Source of the DNA: Catenuloplanes niger
Lineage (GTDB): Bacteria; Actinomycetota; Actinomycetes; Mycobacteriales; Micromonosporaceae
Reading direction: 5' to 3'
NCBI RefSeq assembly: GCF_031458255.1
Contig: NZ_JAVDYC010000001.1
Location: 6,519,001 to 6,583,000 of the forward strand
Length of the DNA stretch: 64,000 bases
Shown here: positions 1-7,931 of the stretch, piece after piece
How the letters are laid out: every line of letters starts with the position of its first letter
Numbering within the stretch: the first letter of the stretch is position 1
The notes under the pieces: model-generated
What the model saw: the letters and a program-made list of their open reading frames with translations, nothing else
Databases searched by the model: none
Told to the model about the DNA's origin: nothing
Program-made: the position numbers and the translations under genes

Positions 1-374
1 ACCCGCACGTCCCAGGTCCGGTCGCGGAAGTAGCGCTTGATCTCGCCGATGATGGTCGGGATCGCGTAGCCGGCGAAGTCGACGCCACGCTCGGGGTCGA
101 ACTTGTCGATCGCCTTGATCAGGCCGATCGTCGCGGTCTGCTCCAGGTCGTCCATCGGCTCGCCGCGGCCGGAGAAGCGCAGCGCCAGGTGGCGGGCGAG
201 CGGCAGCCATGCCTCGATCGCCCGGTCGCGGAGTGTCTCGCGGGACGGATGCCCGGCCGGCATCGCACACAGCGTCTGAAGAAGCTCGGTCGCCTTGTCC
301 GCCTGCGCGGCACGGGCGATCGGCTGCGGCTTGGTATCGGCCGCGGCCATGTCCTGGGTCGTCGTCGTGGTCAT
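1..374 (-). CDS. SigB/SigF-type RNA polymerase sigma factor, N-terminal part (cut by window edge)
   Basis: Reading leftward from an ATG at 374, about 124 residues are visible before the window ends. The start is backed by a Shine-Dalgarno GGGAGGAC six bases upstream. After a Thr-rich leader of about 45 residues comes a region 2 typical of stress/sporulation sigma factors: [15 protein letters not shown], then [19 protein letters not shown], then [19 protein letters not shown]. The family directs RNA polymerase to general-stress or sporulation promoters, usually under anti-sigma control. A promoter resembling this family's own consensus lies upstream, which suggests autoregulation. Regions 3 and 4 lie outside the window, so the exact subclass is uncertain. 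Confidence 0.9.
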   Translation of the reverse strand, partial: MTTTTTQDMAAADTKPQPIARAAQADKATELLQTLCAMPAGHPSRETLRDRAIEAWLPLARHLALRFSGRGEPMDDLEQTATIGLIKAIDKFDPERGVDFAGYAIPTIIGEIKRYFRDRTWDVR

Positions 375-468
375 GGTGGTCCTCCCGGCACCTCGATGTC
401 CTCCGGGCCCCGGGGGCGCGAGTCGATGGTTGGTGCACGACATCGACCGGGGGCTCGGCGCACCCTTG

Positions 469-494
469 ATAGCCGCTGGCCTTCCGGCTCAAAC
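469..494 (-). promoter_or_regulatory. putative SigB/SigF-type promoter of the sigma factor gene
   Basis: On the minus strand GTTT (494-491), a 16-base spacer and GGCTAT (474-469) match the GTTT-N14-16-GGGTAT pattern of this sigma class with one mismatch in the -10. It lies about 95 bases upstream of the sigma gene start, in an AT-richer divergent intergenic region (375-625). Inference from pattern only. Confidence 0.4.
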
Positions 495-625
495 CACTTT
501 TCTTCAAGAATATTTGCTGTCCACCAATCGAGTTGGGCTACCATGTCTCTCCGTAGTGAATCAACTACTAGAAGTGACATTCTTCCGACTCTGCGGTGGA
601 GCGACGGTTGTCTATGATATGAGCC

Positions 626-1159
626 GTGGCACGGATACTTCTCGTACCCGGGCGCAGCGCCGCCTCACCGGATCACTGGCAGTCCCGCTGGGCCGCCGCG
701 AACCCGGACTACCAGTGGGTGCCCCGCCCCAGCGGCCCGCTCTTCGACCTCGAGCTGCGTGTCGCCGCGCTGCACCGGGCGATCACCGCCGCGCGCACCC
801 CCGTGGTGCTGGTCGCGCACAGCGCCGGCTGCATCACCACGGTCGTCTGGGCGAGCCGGCACGCCGGGCCGGTGCGCGGCGCGCTGCTGGTCGCGCCGCC
901 GTACATCGATCCGGAGTGGCGGCCCGGCCCGGACGATCCCGACGAACCGGCCATCGACGTGCCGCGCACCGCGCTGCCGTTCCCGGCGATCGTGGTCGCC
1001 AGCCGCACCGATCCATACGCCGAGTTCGAGGAGTCCCGCGACTACGCCCTGGACTGGGGCGCCCAGCTGATCGACGCGGGGGACGCGGGCCACCTGCACA
1101 GCGCGGCCGGCTACGGCCCGTGGCCGGCCGGGGAGCAGCTGCTGAAGAACCTGCTGTGA
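626..1159 (+). CDS. RBBP9/YdeN-family serine hydrolase
   Basis: This 177-residue protein has the small alpha/beta-hydrolase layout of the RBBP9/YdeN family. The N-terminus contains the DHWQSRW segment (residues 16-22) seen in the family. The nucleophile elbow is VAHSAG with Ser66, the likely catalytic Asp is Asp129 in SRTDPY, and the likely His is His156 or His158 in AGHLH. Length matches the family (about 180-190). The start is GTG at 626. Physiological substrates of bacterial members are mostly unknown, so no specific reaction is assigned. It is divergent from the sigma gene, with a 250-bp AT-rich gap between them. Confidence 0.85.
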   Translation: MARILLVPGRSAASPDHWQSRWAAANPDYQWVPRPSGPLFDLELRVAALHRAITAARTPVVLVAHSAGCITTVVWASRHAGPVRGALLVAPPYIDPEWRPGPDDPDEPAIDVPRTALPFPAIVVASRTDPYAEFEESRDYALDWGAQLIDAGDAGHLHSAAGYGPWPAGEQLLKNLL

Positions 1160-1248
1160 GCCGCGCCCGCGTCCGGCGGTCGCGATCCGCGTGCCGCCGG
1201 GGGCGAAACGTTTGGCCGTCCGGGACGTCGGTTGGCTAGGGTCGGTGC

Positions 1249-1749
1249 ATGATCACGGTACGGCGAGCGAACCCATCGGACGCGGCGGAACTGGTGCGGC
1301 TGCGGGCCGTGATGATCCGGGACGCGTTCGACGGCGAGGAGCCACCGCCGGGGGAGTGGCGCGAGATCGCGGAGCGGCAGTTCCGCGCCCGGCTCGCCGA
1401 CTCGGCCGGGCTGCTCGCCGCGTTCGTGGTCGACCGGCCGGACGACCCGGGACGGCTGGCCGCGTGCGCGGTCGGCAGCGTGGACACCCGGATCGCCAGC
1501 CCCAACTCGCTGAGCGGCGAGTCCGGCTACATCTTCAACGTGGCGACCGACCCGGCGTACCGGCGCAAGGGTTTCTCGCGCGCGTGCATGGAGGACCTGA
1601 TCGAGTGGTTCGCCAAGCGCGGCGTGTCCCGGGTGTCGCTGCACGCGTCGCCGGGCGGCGAGGCCGGTTACCGCGCGCTCGGCTTCGTCCCGCCCCGGCA
1701 CACCGCGCTGCAGCTCGACCTGTGGAACCGTTCGGCTCAGGACGGGTGA
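1249..1749 (+). CDS. GNAT-family N-acetyltransferase
   Basis: A 166-residue protein with a complete GNAT fold. The acetyl-CoA pyrophosphate-binding motif is DPAYRRKGFSRA (residues 101-112, the R-R-x-G-x-S/A variant). Motif B follows as EAGYRALGF (138-146). The N-terminus MITVRRANPSDAAEL is a typical beta1-alpha1 of the family. It transfers an acetyl group from acetyl-CoA to an amine, but the acceptor cannot be read from sequence. It stands as a single gene between the hydrolase and a lipoprotein gene. Confidence 0.85.
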   Translation: MITVRRANPSDAAELVRLRAVMIRDAFDGEEPPPGEWREIAERQFRARLADSAGLLAAFVVDRPDDPGRLAACAVGSVDTRIASPNSLSGESGYIFNVATDPAYRRKGFSRACMEDLIEWFAKRGVSRVSLHASPGGEAGYRALGFVPPRHTALQLDLWNRSAQDG

Positions 1750-1816
1750 GGGCCGGCCGATCCGTGAGTCACGACCGCCACGGACGGCGGTGTGCCGACC
1801 ACGGAAGGGCCGGACG

Positions 1817-2431
1817 ATGAACCGCACCCCACGGGCCACCGGCCTCGGCATCGCCGGGGTCGCGCTGCTGCTGGCGCTCTCCGGCTGCAGCATGCTCGGG
1901 CTGACCACGGAGAGCACCACGGCCGGTGCCGGCTCGGGCGAGGCCGGCGCGGCCGGCGACTGGACCACGCGGGTGCTCGACGGGCCGCGCGCGGCCAGCC
2001 CGACCCCGGGCGCGCCGATCGCCAGCCCCACCCCGACCGGCGTGCTCACGCTCGACCCGCTGCCCTCGGCGTCGGTCAGCCCGCTGCCGCCGGAATGCCG
2101 GGGCAACCTGCGGCCGAACGTGCTGAACGGGCTCACCGTCACGCCCGCCGCCGGCCAGGCCACGGTCACCTGGGTCAACGTGGGCGACCCGGCCGTGCAG
2201 TCGTACCGGCTGGCCGCGATCCCGCAGACGATCTACTACGGCGAGCAGGCCCCGGCGGACTGGATGGACGTCCCGGCCGGTGAGGGCTGCACCACCATCA
2301 CGCGGACCGTGACGGGGCTGAAGAAGGGCGAGCCGTACATCTTCTGGCTGGACGCGATCGTCAACTCGTACGAGTACGGCCAGGGCCGCGACATCCAGAT
2401 CGCCCGCTCGACGCCGGTCATCATTCCGTGA
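1817..2431 (+). CDS. secreted lipoprotein with fibronectin-III-like domain
   Basis: The ATG at 1817 was chosen because it immediately precedes a lipoprotein signal peptide: basic MNRTPR, a hydrophobic run, then the lipobox LSGC with Cys24 as the lipidated residue. A Ser/Thr/Pro/Ala-rich linker (about residues 35-95) leads to a C-terminal domain whose spacing (LTVTPAAGQATVTW ... YRLAA ... TRTVTGLKKGEPYIF) resembles a fibronectin type III fold. The mature protein is 181 residues and should be anchored on the outer face of the membrane. Function unknown. Its last 11 bases overlap the 3' end of the convergent Usp gene. Confidence 0.75.
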   Translation: MNRTPRATGLGIAGVALLLALSGCSMLGLTTESTTAGAGSGEAGAAGDWTTRVLDGPRAASPTPGAPIASPTPTGVLTLDPLPSASVSPLPPECRGNLRPNVLNGLTVTPAAGQATVTWVNVGDPAVQSYRLAAIPQTIYYGEQAPADWMDVPAGEGCTTITRTVTGLKKGEPYIFWLDAIVNSYEYGQGRDIQIARSTPVIIP

Positions 2432-2798
2432 CGGGTGCCGCCACGGTCGTCGTCCGGGTCCGCGGCATCCGCTGACCGGGCGCGAGCACCAGCAGCGCCG
2501 CGTTCGCGGCCGCGTGCGCCAGCGCGAACTCGGGCTCGCCCAGGATCAGCTCACGCATGACCGGCGGACGCGACGGCAGGCCACGCACGGCCCGGTCGAT
2601 CGCGTCCGCCTGCGCGCGCTGCAGCCGCTCCCGCTCGACCGGCAGCGTCCCGGCCGCGCGCGCCGCGTCCCGGTCCCGGGCCGGCCAGGCGGTCACCACC
2701 CGCAGCGCGCCGTGTCGCCGCGCCGCGGTCCGGGCCGCCCAGCGCAGCGCCGCCTCCGACTCCGGTGTGCCGTCGTAACCGATCGCGATCCGTTCCAT
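2421..2798 (-). CDS. universal stress protein family (UspA) protein
   Basis: A 125-residue single-domain Usp. The ATG at 2798 follows a strong Shine-Dalgarno (GAGGAG). The N-terminus MERIAIGYDGTPESEAALRW matches the family start (I-x-V-G-x-D-G-S-x-x-S). The C-terminal nucleotide-binding segment appears as LILGEP followed by ALLVLAPGQR, which departs from the G-2x-G-9x-G(S/T) ATP-binding pattern, so ATP binding is doubtful. Usp proteins generally act in stress and dormancy responses. The gene is divergent from the SpoIIE-like phosphatase gene, and they share a 122-bp gap. Confidence 0.8.
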   Translation of the reverse strand: MERIAIGYDGTPESEAALRWAARTAARRHGALRVVTAWPARDRDAARAAGTLPVERERLQRAQADAIDRAVRGLPSRPPVMRELILGEPEFALAHAAANAALLVLAPGQRMPRTRTTTVAAPVTE

Positions 2799-2920
2799 GG
2801 CAGCCTCCTCGGGGTCCAACCGAGTCTTGCAATCCCGCGTGTCTGGGTAACAGGGCCGTTGGTCCCGGGACGGGGCCTGGACCGGCGGCGGGACCGCTGG
2901 CAAGGTGTGTGGCGGGGGTG

Positions 2921-4063
2921 ATGTCGATGGCAGCGGACGACGACTTCGGTGCGCTGCTGCGGGCGACCGCCCCGGACCGGCTGGTCGAGGCCGCCGACGA
3001 ATACCTCCGTGAGTGGTACGGCGTCGCGCGCGTGGACGTGCTGATCGCCGACTACCGCATCTCCGGGCTCTGGCCGGTGCTGGACGGACACGAGGACCCG
3101 GTCGGCGGCGTGCTGCGCGACCGCGGCGCCTCCGCCCGCTGTTTCGCCGGCCAGCAGCTGATCATCGAGGACGGCCGGGTGTTCCTGCCGCTCACGGTGT
3201 GGGGTGAGCGCGTCGGCGTGCTCGTGCTGGACGGCGACGACCTCGACCTCGACCGGCTCGCCGAGACCGCGGACGAGCTGGCGATCGCGATCCGCGCCGC
3301 GGACCGGGACACCGACCGCTACCGCCGGGCCCGCCGCCGGGAGCGGCTCACCATGGCCGCGGAGATGCAGTGGGACCTGCTGCCCGGCCGCAGCCTCAGC
3401 CACCCGCGCTTCGAACTGGCCGGCCAGCTGGAACCGGCCTACCAGGTGGCCGGCGACCACTTCGACTGGGCGGTCACCGACGAGAAACTGACGATCACTG
3501 TCCTCAACGGGTACGGCGGGGGCCTGGCCGCGTCCGCGCTGGCCGGGCTCGCGGTCAACGCGATGCGCAACGCGCGCCGGTCCGGCGGCGACATCGTCGA
3601 GCAGGCCGAGCTCGCCTCCGACACGGTCTTCGCACACCACGGCGGCGAGAAGCACGTGGCCACGCTGCTGCTGGAGGCGGACCTGCGCACCGGCCGGGTC
3701 TCCGCCGTCGACGCCGGGTCGCCGCGCGCGTTCCGCATCCGCGGCGCGAAGCTGTCGCCGATCACGCTCGACCAGCAACTGCCGCTCGGCATGTTCGGCG
3801 AGGCCCGCTACTCGATCCAGTCCTTCATGCTGGAACCCGGCGACCGGCTGTTCATCGTCAGCGACGGCGTGCACGCGGCCGCGCCCGGCGATCGGGAGCC
3901 GTTCGGCGAGGCATCGATGCTGGCCGCGGTGCGGGCCACCCGGCTGCAGCCGCCGGCCGAGGCGGTCGGCTCCGTGATGCGCGGACTGCAGGACTACCAC
4001 GACGACGCGGACCCGGACGACGACGCCGTCATCGTCTGCCTCGATTGGCACGGCACGGACTGA
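2921..4063 (+). CDS. SpoIIE/PP2C-type protein phosphatase-like regulator (atypical metal site)
   Basis: A protein of about 380 residues. The N-terminal 150 residues look like a GAF-type sensory domain (IADYRISGLWPVLDG ... VFLPLTVWGERVGVLVLDG). It is followed by a short linker (AEMQWDLLPG, the usual entry into SpoIIE-like phosphatases) and a C-terminal PPM fold. Phosphatases of this type dephosphorylate anti-anti-sigma factors. The DG of the metal site (LFIVSDGVHAA) and the terminal DDDAVIV are kept. The central D-x-S-G-H/K-G motif is instead NGYGGG, losing the Asp, so activity may be weak or absent. ATG 2921 is used; ATG 2927 is equally possible because the GGCGGGGG ribosome site lies directly upstream. 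Confidence 0.8.
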   Translation: MSMAADDDFGALLRATAPDRLVEAADEYLREWYGVARVDVLIADYRISGLWPVLDGHEDPVGGVLRDRGASARCFAGQQLIIEDGRVFLPLTVWGERVGVLVLDGDDLDLDRLAETADELAIAIRAADRDTDRYRRARRRERLTMAAEMQWDLLPGRSLSHPRFELAGQLEPAYQVAGDHFDWAVTDEKLTITVLNGYGGGLAASALAGLAVNAMRNARRSGGDIVEQAELASDTVFAHHGGEKHVATLLLEADLRTGRVSAVDAGSPRAFRIRGAKLSPITLDQQLPLGMFGEARYSIQSFMLEPGDRLFIVSDGVHAAAPGDREPFGEASMLAAVRATRLQPPAEAVGSVMRGLQDYHDDADPDDDAVIVCLDWHGTD

Positions 4064-4076
4064 TTCGTTTTCACCG

Positions 4077-4101
4077 GGTTGAATCCGTGGGACGTGGGTA
4101 T
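4077..4101 (+). promoter_or_regulatory. putative SigB/SigF-type promoter
   Basis: GGTT, a 15-base spacer and a perfect GGGTAT at 4096-4101 lie just upstream of the MarR gene start at 4113, which would make its transcript nearly leaderless. The -10 fits the stress-sigma consensus, while the -35 (GGTT instead of GTTT) is imperfect. Confidence 0.35.
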
Positions 4102-4112
4102 GCGCTCGGGTT

Positions 4113-4703
4113 ATGAAGAGCGTGGCAGACTTGGCCGTCGCCGTGGAGGCGGCCGTCGGGCCGCTGCTCGACGTGCTCGACTCGGCACGGAACGATCCTC
4201 GGCTACCGGTCTCGGCCACCCAGTTCCGGGTCCTGACCATCCTCGCCCGGCGCCCCGGACTCAACCTCGGCGGCCTCGCGGAAGCGCTCGACGTGGTGCC
4301 GTCCTCCGCCAGCCGGCTGTGCGACCGGCTCGCCGCGACCGGCCTGCTCACCCGCGCCCCCGACCGGCACGACCGGCGCGAGGTGCACCTGACGCTGACG
4401 TCCACGGCCGTGAACCTGCTGGAGGACCTGCGACAGCAGCGGGTGGTGGCGATAGAGACGGTGCTGACCAAGATGCCGGCCGGCTCCCGGCGGGCGCTGC
4501 TGCGCTCGCTCACCGCGTTCGCGCTGGCGTCCGAGGGCCTGATGGCCGAGGCCGCCAAGGCGGTCGAGGCGATCCCCCAGGAGCCCGCGCCGGTAACCGA
4601 GGATCTCCCGCTCCAGCCCGGCCCCGCGCCGACTCCGGCGGACGGCCTGCCACGTCACCCCGGCCCCGCCCCGACATCAGCGGACGGCCTCGGCGTCGCA
4701 TAG
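4113..4703 (+). CDS. MarR-family transcriptional regulator
   Basis: A 196-residue winged-helix regulator. The DNA-binding domain spans about residues 33-100: ATQFRVLTILARRPG, LGGLAEALDVVPSSASRLCDRL (recognition helix), then the wing TRAPDRHDRREVHLTLT. C-terminal to the dimerisation helices is an extra 40-residue Pro-rich tail with a near-duplicated PGPAPT(P/S)ADGL unit, not usual for MarR proteins (about 140-160 residues). Ligand and target are unknown. It is convergent with the last gene of the Ole-like operon, 29 bases apart, so a role there is possible but unproven. Confidence 0.85.
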   Translation: MKSVADLAVAVEAAVGPLLDVLDSARNDPRLPVSATQFRVLTILARRPGLNLGGLAEALDVVPSSASRLCDRLAATGLLTRAPDRHDRREVHLTLTSTAVNLLEDLRQQRVVAIETVLTKMPAGSRRALLRSLTAFALASEGLMAEAAKAVEAIPQEPAPVTEDLPLQPGPAPTPADGLPRHPGPAPTSADGLGVA

Positions 4704-4732
4704 CACCCGCGCGTTCCGCGCCGACACCGGCG

Positions 4733-5614
4733 TCAGCCGGCGGTCTCGGTGGCACGCAGGAAGTCGCCGAGGTCGCGCACCGGCTCCCAGCCCCGCGCCC
4801 GGGCCCGCCCGATGTCCAGCACCAGGCCGTAGGCCAGCTGCTCCACCGCATAGCGGGTCACGCCACGCGCCCGCAGCGCCGCCGCGGTCAGCGCGACCGG
4901 CAGCGGAACCGTCCGCACCCGCACCCGCGGCAGCACCCGGGCGAGCGTCTCGTTCCGCGGGTACGGGCGGGCGTCCGCGACGTTGTACGGCCCGGCCGGC
5001 CACGCGTGCGCCCGCAGGCACGCGTCCGCCAGGTTCTCCACCGCGGTGAGGCTCAGCATCGTGTCCGGCCCGGGCAGCCGGATCACGCCCCGCCGGACCG
5101 CCCGCCGCAGCCGGGGCAGCAGGTGCGGGTCACCGTGCCCGTAGACCGCCCGCGGCCGCAGCACCACCGCGCCCGCGTCCAGCGCCAGCCGCTCCCCGGC
5201 CGCCTTCGTCCGCCCGTAAGCGGTGCGCTGCCGGTCCACCGGATGATCCTCGGTGACCACGCCGTCATGCGCCCGGTACACACTGCCGCTGCTCACCCAC
5301 ACCACCGGCCGTCCACCGGCCGCGTCGAGCAACCGCCGGGCACCGTCCACGTTGACCGCGTGGAACGCCCGCTCCGCCCGCCGCCCCGGCGCCGGATCGC
5401 CGACCGCGGCCGCGAGATGGACCACGACGTCCGCACCCCTCAGGTCCGGCGGCCCGGCGGTCGCGTCCCACCGCACGTGCCGCGTCCCGTCCGGCCCGGG
5501 CCGCCGCCCGAGACACCACACGTCGGCGCCCGCGGCCCGCGCGGCCCGGGCCACGTAACCCCCGCAGAAGCCACTACCTCCGGTCACCGCCACCCGCACC
5601 CCCGGCCCGATCAC
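4733..5614 (-). CDS. NAD(P)-dependent epimerase/dehydratase-type reductase, OleD-like
   Basis: A 293-residue extended short-chain dehydrogenase. The nucleotide-binding motif is TGGSGFCGG (residues 11-19), and the active site is Ser108-110 with Tyr133 and Lys137 (YGRTK). Last gene of the five-gene operon. Its GTG start overlaps the stop of the P450 gene (GTGA), implying translational coupling. In OleABCD pathways the equivalent enzyme, OleD, reduces the 2-alkyl-3-ketoacid made by OleA to the beta-hydroxy acid. Assignment to that step is inferred from the neighbouring OleA- and OleC-like genes; sugar or steroid epimerase relatives share the same motifs. Confidence 0.8.
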   Translation of the reverse strand: MIGPGVRVAVTGGSGFCGGYVARAARAAGADVWCLGRRPGPDGTRHVRWDATAGPPDLRGADVVVHLAAAVGDPAPGRRAERAFHAVNVDGARRLLDAAGGRPVVWVSSGSVYRAHDGVVTEDHPVDRQRTAYGRTKAAGERLALDAGAVVLRPRAVYGHGDPHLLPRLRRAVRRGVIRLPGPDTMLSLTAVENLADACLRAHAWPAGPYNVADARPYPRNETLARVLPRVRVRTVPLPVALTAAALRARGVTRYAVEQLAYGLVLDIGRARARGWEPVRDLGDFLRATETAG

Positions 5615-7503
5615 CGTCCCTCACCCGCTCCGGCCGCCCCGCCACCCGCCGCCAAGCCGTCGGACCGGGCCGGGCCGTTGCCCGTGGCCGGGCCGTTGCC
5701 CGTGGCCGGACCACTGCTGTCGATCGGGCCGCCGTTCGAAGCCGGGCCGCCGTTCGCAGCCGGCCCGCTGGGTCCGGTCGAGCCGCCGGGCCCGGTGGGG
5801 CTGCCGGATCCGGCGGGGCCGGCAGTCCCGGTGGGGCCGCCGGGGGCGGTGAGCCTTGCGGGCGCCACGACGAGCGGGTGCCACGGGACCAGGCCTTGGC
5901 GCTGTGCCGGGTCGCCGGGTGAAGCCGGGTCGCCGGGTGCGGGCGGGCTGGTTGCCTCGACGGTGAGAACGCGCCAGCCGGGGAGGGCGGCCCCGCGGTC
6001 CGGGCGGGCGGTGACGACCGACGGGCGCAGCGGGGCGAGGGCCGCCAGCACGTCCCGCAGCTGCGCGCGGGCCAGACCGGCGCCCGGGCAGGCGTGCGGG
6101 CCGGTACCGAAGACGAGCTGCGCCACGTGCGGCAGCGCCGGATCCGCCGGGTCCGGGTCGCGGTGGTGTGCGCCGGTGGCGTGCCGGGTCACCAGGATCA
6201 GGCGATCGCCGTGCGCCACCGGGCAGCCGCCGATCACACCCGCGCCGCCCGCGGCCCTCGGTAGCAGCGGCGTCGGCGCGACGACCCGCAGCAACTCCGC
6301 GACCAGTGCGTCCAGTCGCTCTCCGCCCGCCTCGGCGTGCTCCCACAGCCCGTCGTCGGCACACCAGGCCACGGCCCGTGGGATCGCCGCGACCGTGGTG
6401 TTGATCGCTGCCACCGCCAACATCGCCGCCAGTCCGGCCCCCATCTCCGGCCCGGCTTCCGCCGGTGCGCCGCCGCCACCGTTCGGCCCGCCGCCACCGT
6501 TCGGCCCGGCGTCACCGTTCGGCCCGGCGCCGCTTTCCGACCGGGTGCCGGTGTCGTGCCGGGCGTCGCCCTCGTGCCGGGCGTCGCCCTCGTGCCGGGC
6601 GTCGCCCTCGTGCCGGGCGTCGCCCTCGTGCCGGGCGTCGCCCTCGTGCCGGGCGTCGCCCTCGTGCCGGGCGTCGCCCTCGTGCCGGGCGTCGCCCTCG
6701 TGCCGGGCGTCGCCCTCGTGCCGGGCGTTGTCGTCGTGCCCCGTGTTGCCGGTGTGCCCGGTGTCGGAGTCGGGCCGCGTGTTGCCGTCGTACCGGGAGA
6801 GATCAGTGGCCGGGGAGCCGGCCGGTCTTTCCCTGGTCGGGCGCCGGGCTCCGGCCGACGGCGCGTGCGCTTCCGGGCAGTCGCTCGCCGGCAGGCCGGT
6901 GGCCGGCGGCGCGACGCGAGGCGCGTTCGCGAGCAGCGTGGTGAGCCGCTTCGCCGTGGTGGCCGGGTCGTGGCCGCGCCGGGTCGGCAGGCGGAGGCCC
7001 GGCAGATGGGCGCGGGCCGCCGCAGCCGCCGCCGCGGCGCGCGCGGCCCGGGAGAGCTCGTGGGGGTCGGCGTCGATGCCGAGCAGTGCCGCGGCCGTGC
7101 TGCCGGCCAGCTCCGCGGTCAGGTCCACGAGATCGATCCGGCCGCCGTCACGCAGCACGCCGAGCCGCCGGTCCAGCACCGCGCGCCACACCGGCCGCAG
7201 CCGCTCCACTCCCGCGCTGCTCAGCCGCGCCGCCAGGTCACGCCGCGCGTTCCGGTGCGCCGCGCCCTCCTGGTCGAAGAGCAGATCCGCGTCGGCGAGG
7301 TCGCGGGCGATCGCCCCGGTCGTGCCGTCCGCCCGCCGGTCCAGCGGGACCCGCGTCATCGCCTCGATGAACTCCTCGGTGCCGTTGACCAGTAGCGTCC
7401 CGCCCAGCCGTGTCACCGGCCGCCGCCGCACCGCCGCCAACAGCGCGAACAGGACCGGATGCCCGCTCAGATATACCCGGCGATCCCGCACCCGCGCCTT
7501 CAC
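5611..7503 (-). CDS. cytochrome P450 with a large low-complexity insertion and tail
   Basis: A 630-residue P450 (family members are about 400-450). The haem signature FGTGPHACPGAG places the thiolate ligand at Cys472. The ExxR of helix K is ELLR in the segment VAELLRVV. Helix I reads AVAAINTTVAAI, with Asn where the acid of the acid-alcohol pair normally sits. Between the F/G region and helix I lies an insertion of about 120 residues with nine perfect HEGDAR repeats and degenerate flanks (DTGHTGNTGHDD). A Gly/Pro/Ser-rich collagen-like tail of about 75 residues ends the protein. GTG 7503 overlaps the stop of the upstream ORF (GTGA), and the C-terminus overlaps the reductase gene. It probably oxidises the pathway's lipid product; the substrate is unknown. 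Confidence 0.8.
   Translation of the reverse strand: MKARVRDRRVYLSGHPVLFALLAAVRRRPVTRLGGTLLVNGTEEFIEAMTRVPLDRRADGTTGAIARDLADADLLFDQEGAAHRNARRDLAARLSSAGVERLRPVWRAVLDRRLGVLRDGGRIDLVDLTAELAGSTAAALLGIDADPHELSRAARAAAAAAAARAHLPGLRLPTRRGHDPATTAKRLTTLLANAPRVAPPATGLPASDCPEAHAPSAGARRPTRERPAGSPATDLSRYDGNTRPDSDTGHTGNTGHDDNARHEGDARHEGDARHEGDARHEGDARHEGDARHEGDARHEGDARHEGDARHEGDARHDTGTRSESGAGPNGDAGPNGGGGPNGGGGAPAEAGPEMGAGLAAMLAVAAINTTVAAIPRAVAWCADDGLWEHAEAGGERLDALVAELLRVVAPTPLLPRAAGGAGVIGGCPVAHGDRLILVTRHATGAHHRDPDPADPALPHVAQLVFGTGPHACPGAGLARAQLRDVLAALAPLRPSVVTARPDRGAALPGWRVLTVEATSPPAPGDPASPGDPAQRQGLVPWHPLVVAPARLTAPGGPTGTAGPAGSGSPTGPGGSTGPSGPAANGGPASNGGPIDSSGPATGNGPATGNGPARSDGLAAGGGAAGAGEGR
6554..6715 (-). 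repeat. 9 x 18-bp perfect tandem repeat inside the P450 gene
   Basis: Nine identical 18-bp units (plus-strand unit TCGTGCCGGGCGTCGCCC) run without a base difference. A tenth, degenerate copy follows at 6716-6733. Translated on the minus strand, each unit gives HEGDAR. The unit length is a multiple of three, so copy-number change would not break the reading frame. Confidence 0.97.
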
Positions 7504-7931
7504 CGGACACCCCCGCGTCCCGCACCGGTCCGGGCCACGCTGTTCCCGCTGGTCCGGGCCGGGGCGTTCCCGCTGGTCCAGGCCGGGGCGTTTCGGCTGG
7601 TCCGGGCCACGCTGTTTCCGCCGGTCCGGCGCATGCCGTCTCGGCCGGACCGGCGCATGGCGTCGCGGCGGATGTGGTCTCCGCCGGTGATACCCATGCC
7701 CTGCCTGCCCGCGCCGGACGCCGGGATGTGTCGCACCGGGACGCGGGCCGCCGGACCCGGGTTCCACGCCGCTTCGCTCTGCTTACCGGCGCGGACCGTC
7801 CCGCCGCGTGGCCCTGCGGCGAGCGCCGACCGGGGCACATCCGCGCCGGCCTGCCGCCGCTCGCCCGGGCGCAGCGGCGCGTGGGCGGACGCTGCGCCCG
7901 GTCCCGGGCCGGCGGAGGCGCCCGGGCTCAT
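7500..7931 (-). CDS. hypothetical low-complexity protein between ligase and P450 genes
   Basis: A 143-codon ORF whose ATG overlaps the stop of the ligase gene (ATGA) and whose own TGA overlaps the GTG of the P450 gene (GTGA). That double coupling is the main reason to think it is translated. The product is Gly/Ala/Arg/Ser-rich, has no recognisable domain, signal peptide or membrane segment, and ends in imperfect repeats (ARTSGNAPA, ARTSGNSVA). In related operons an alpha/beta hydrolase (OleB) would be expected, but nothing resembling its catalytic motifs is present. It may be a real small protein, or a spacer generated by repeat expansion. Confidence 0.4.
   Translation of the reverse strand: MSPGASAGPGPGAASAHAPLRPGERRQAGADVPRSALAAGPRGGTVRAGKQSEAAWNPGPAARVPVRHIPASGAGRQGMGITGGDHIRRDAMRRSGRDGMRRTGGNSVARTSRNAPAWTSGNAPARTSGNSVARTGAGRGGVR

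Noticed and set aside
4079-7690. 1203-codon plus-strand ORF across the Ole-like operon
   Set aside because: It runs antisense to the reductase and P450 genes and its sequence is repeat translation (SCRASP units).
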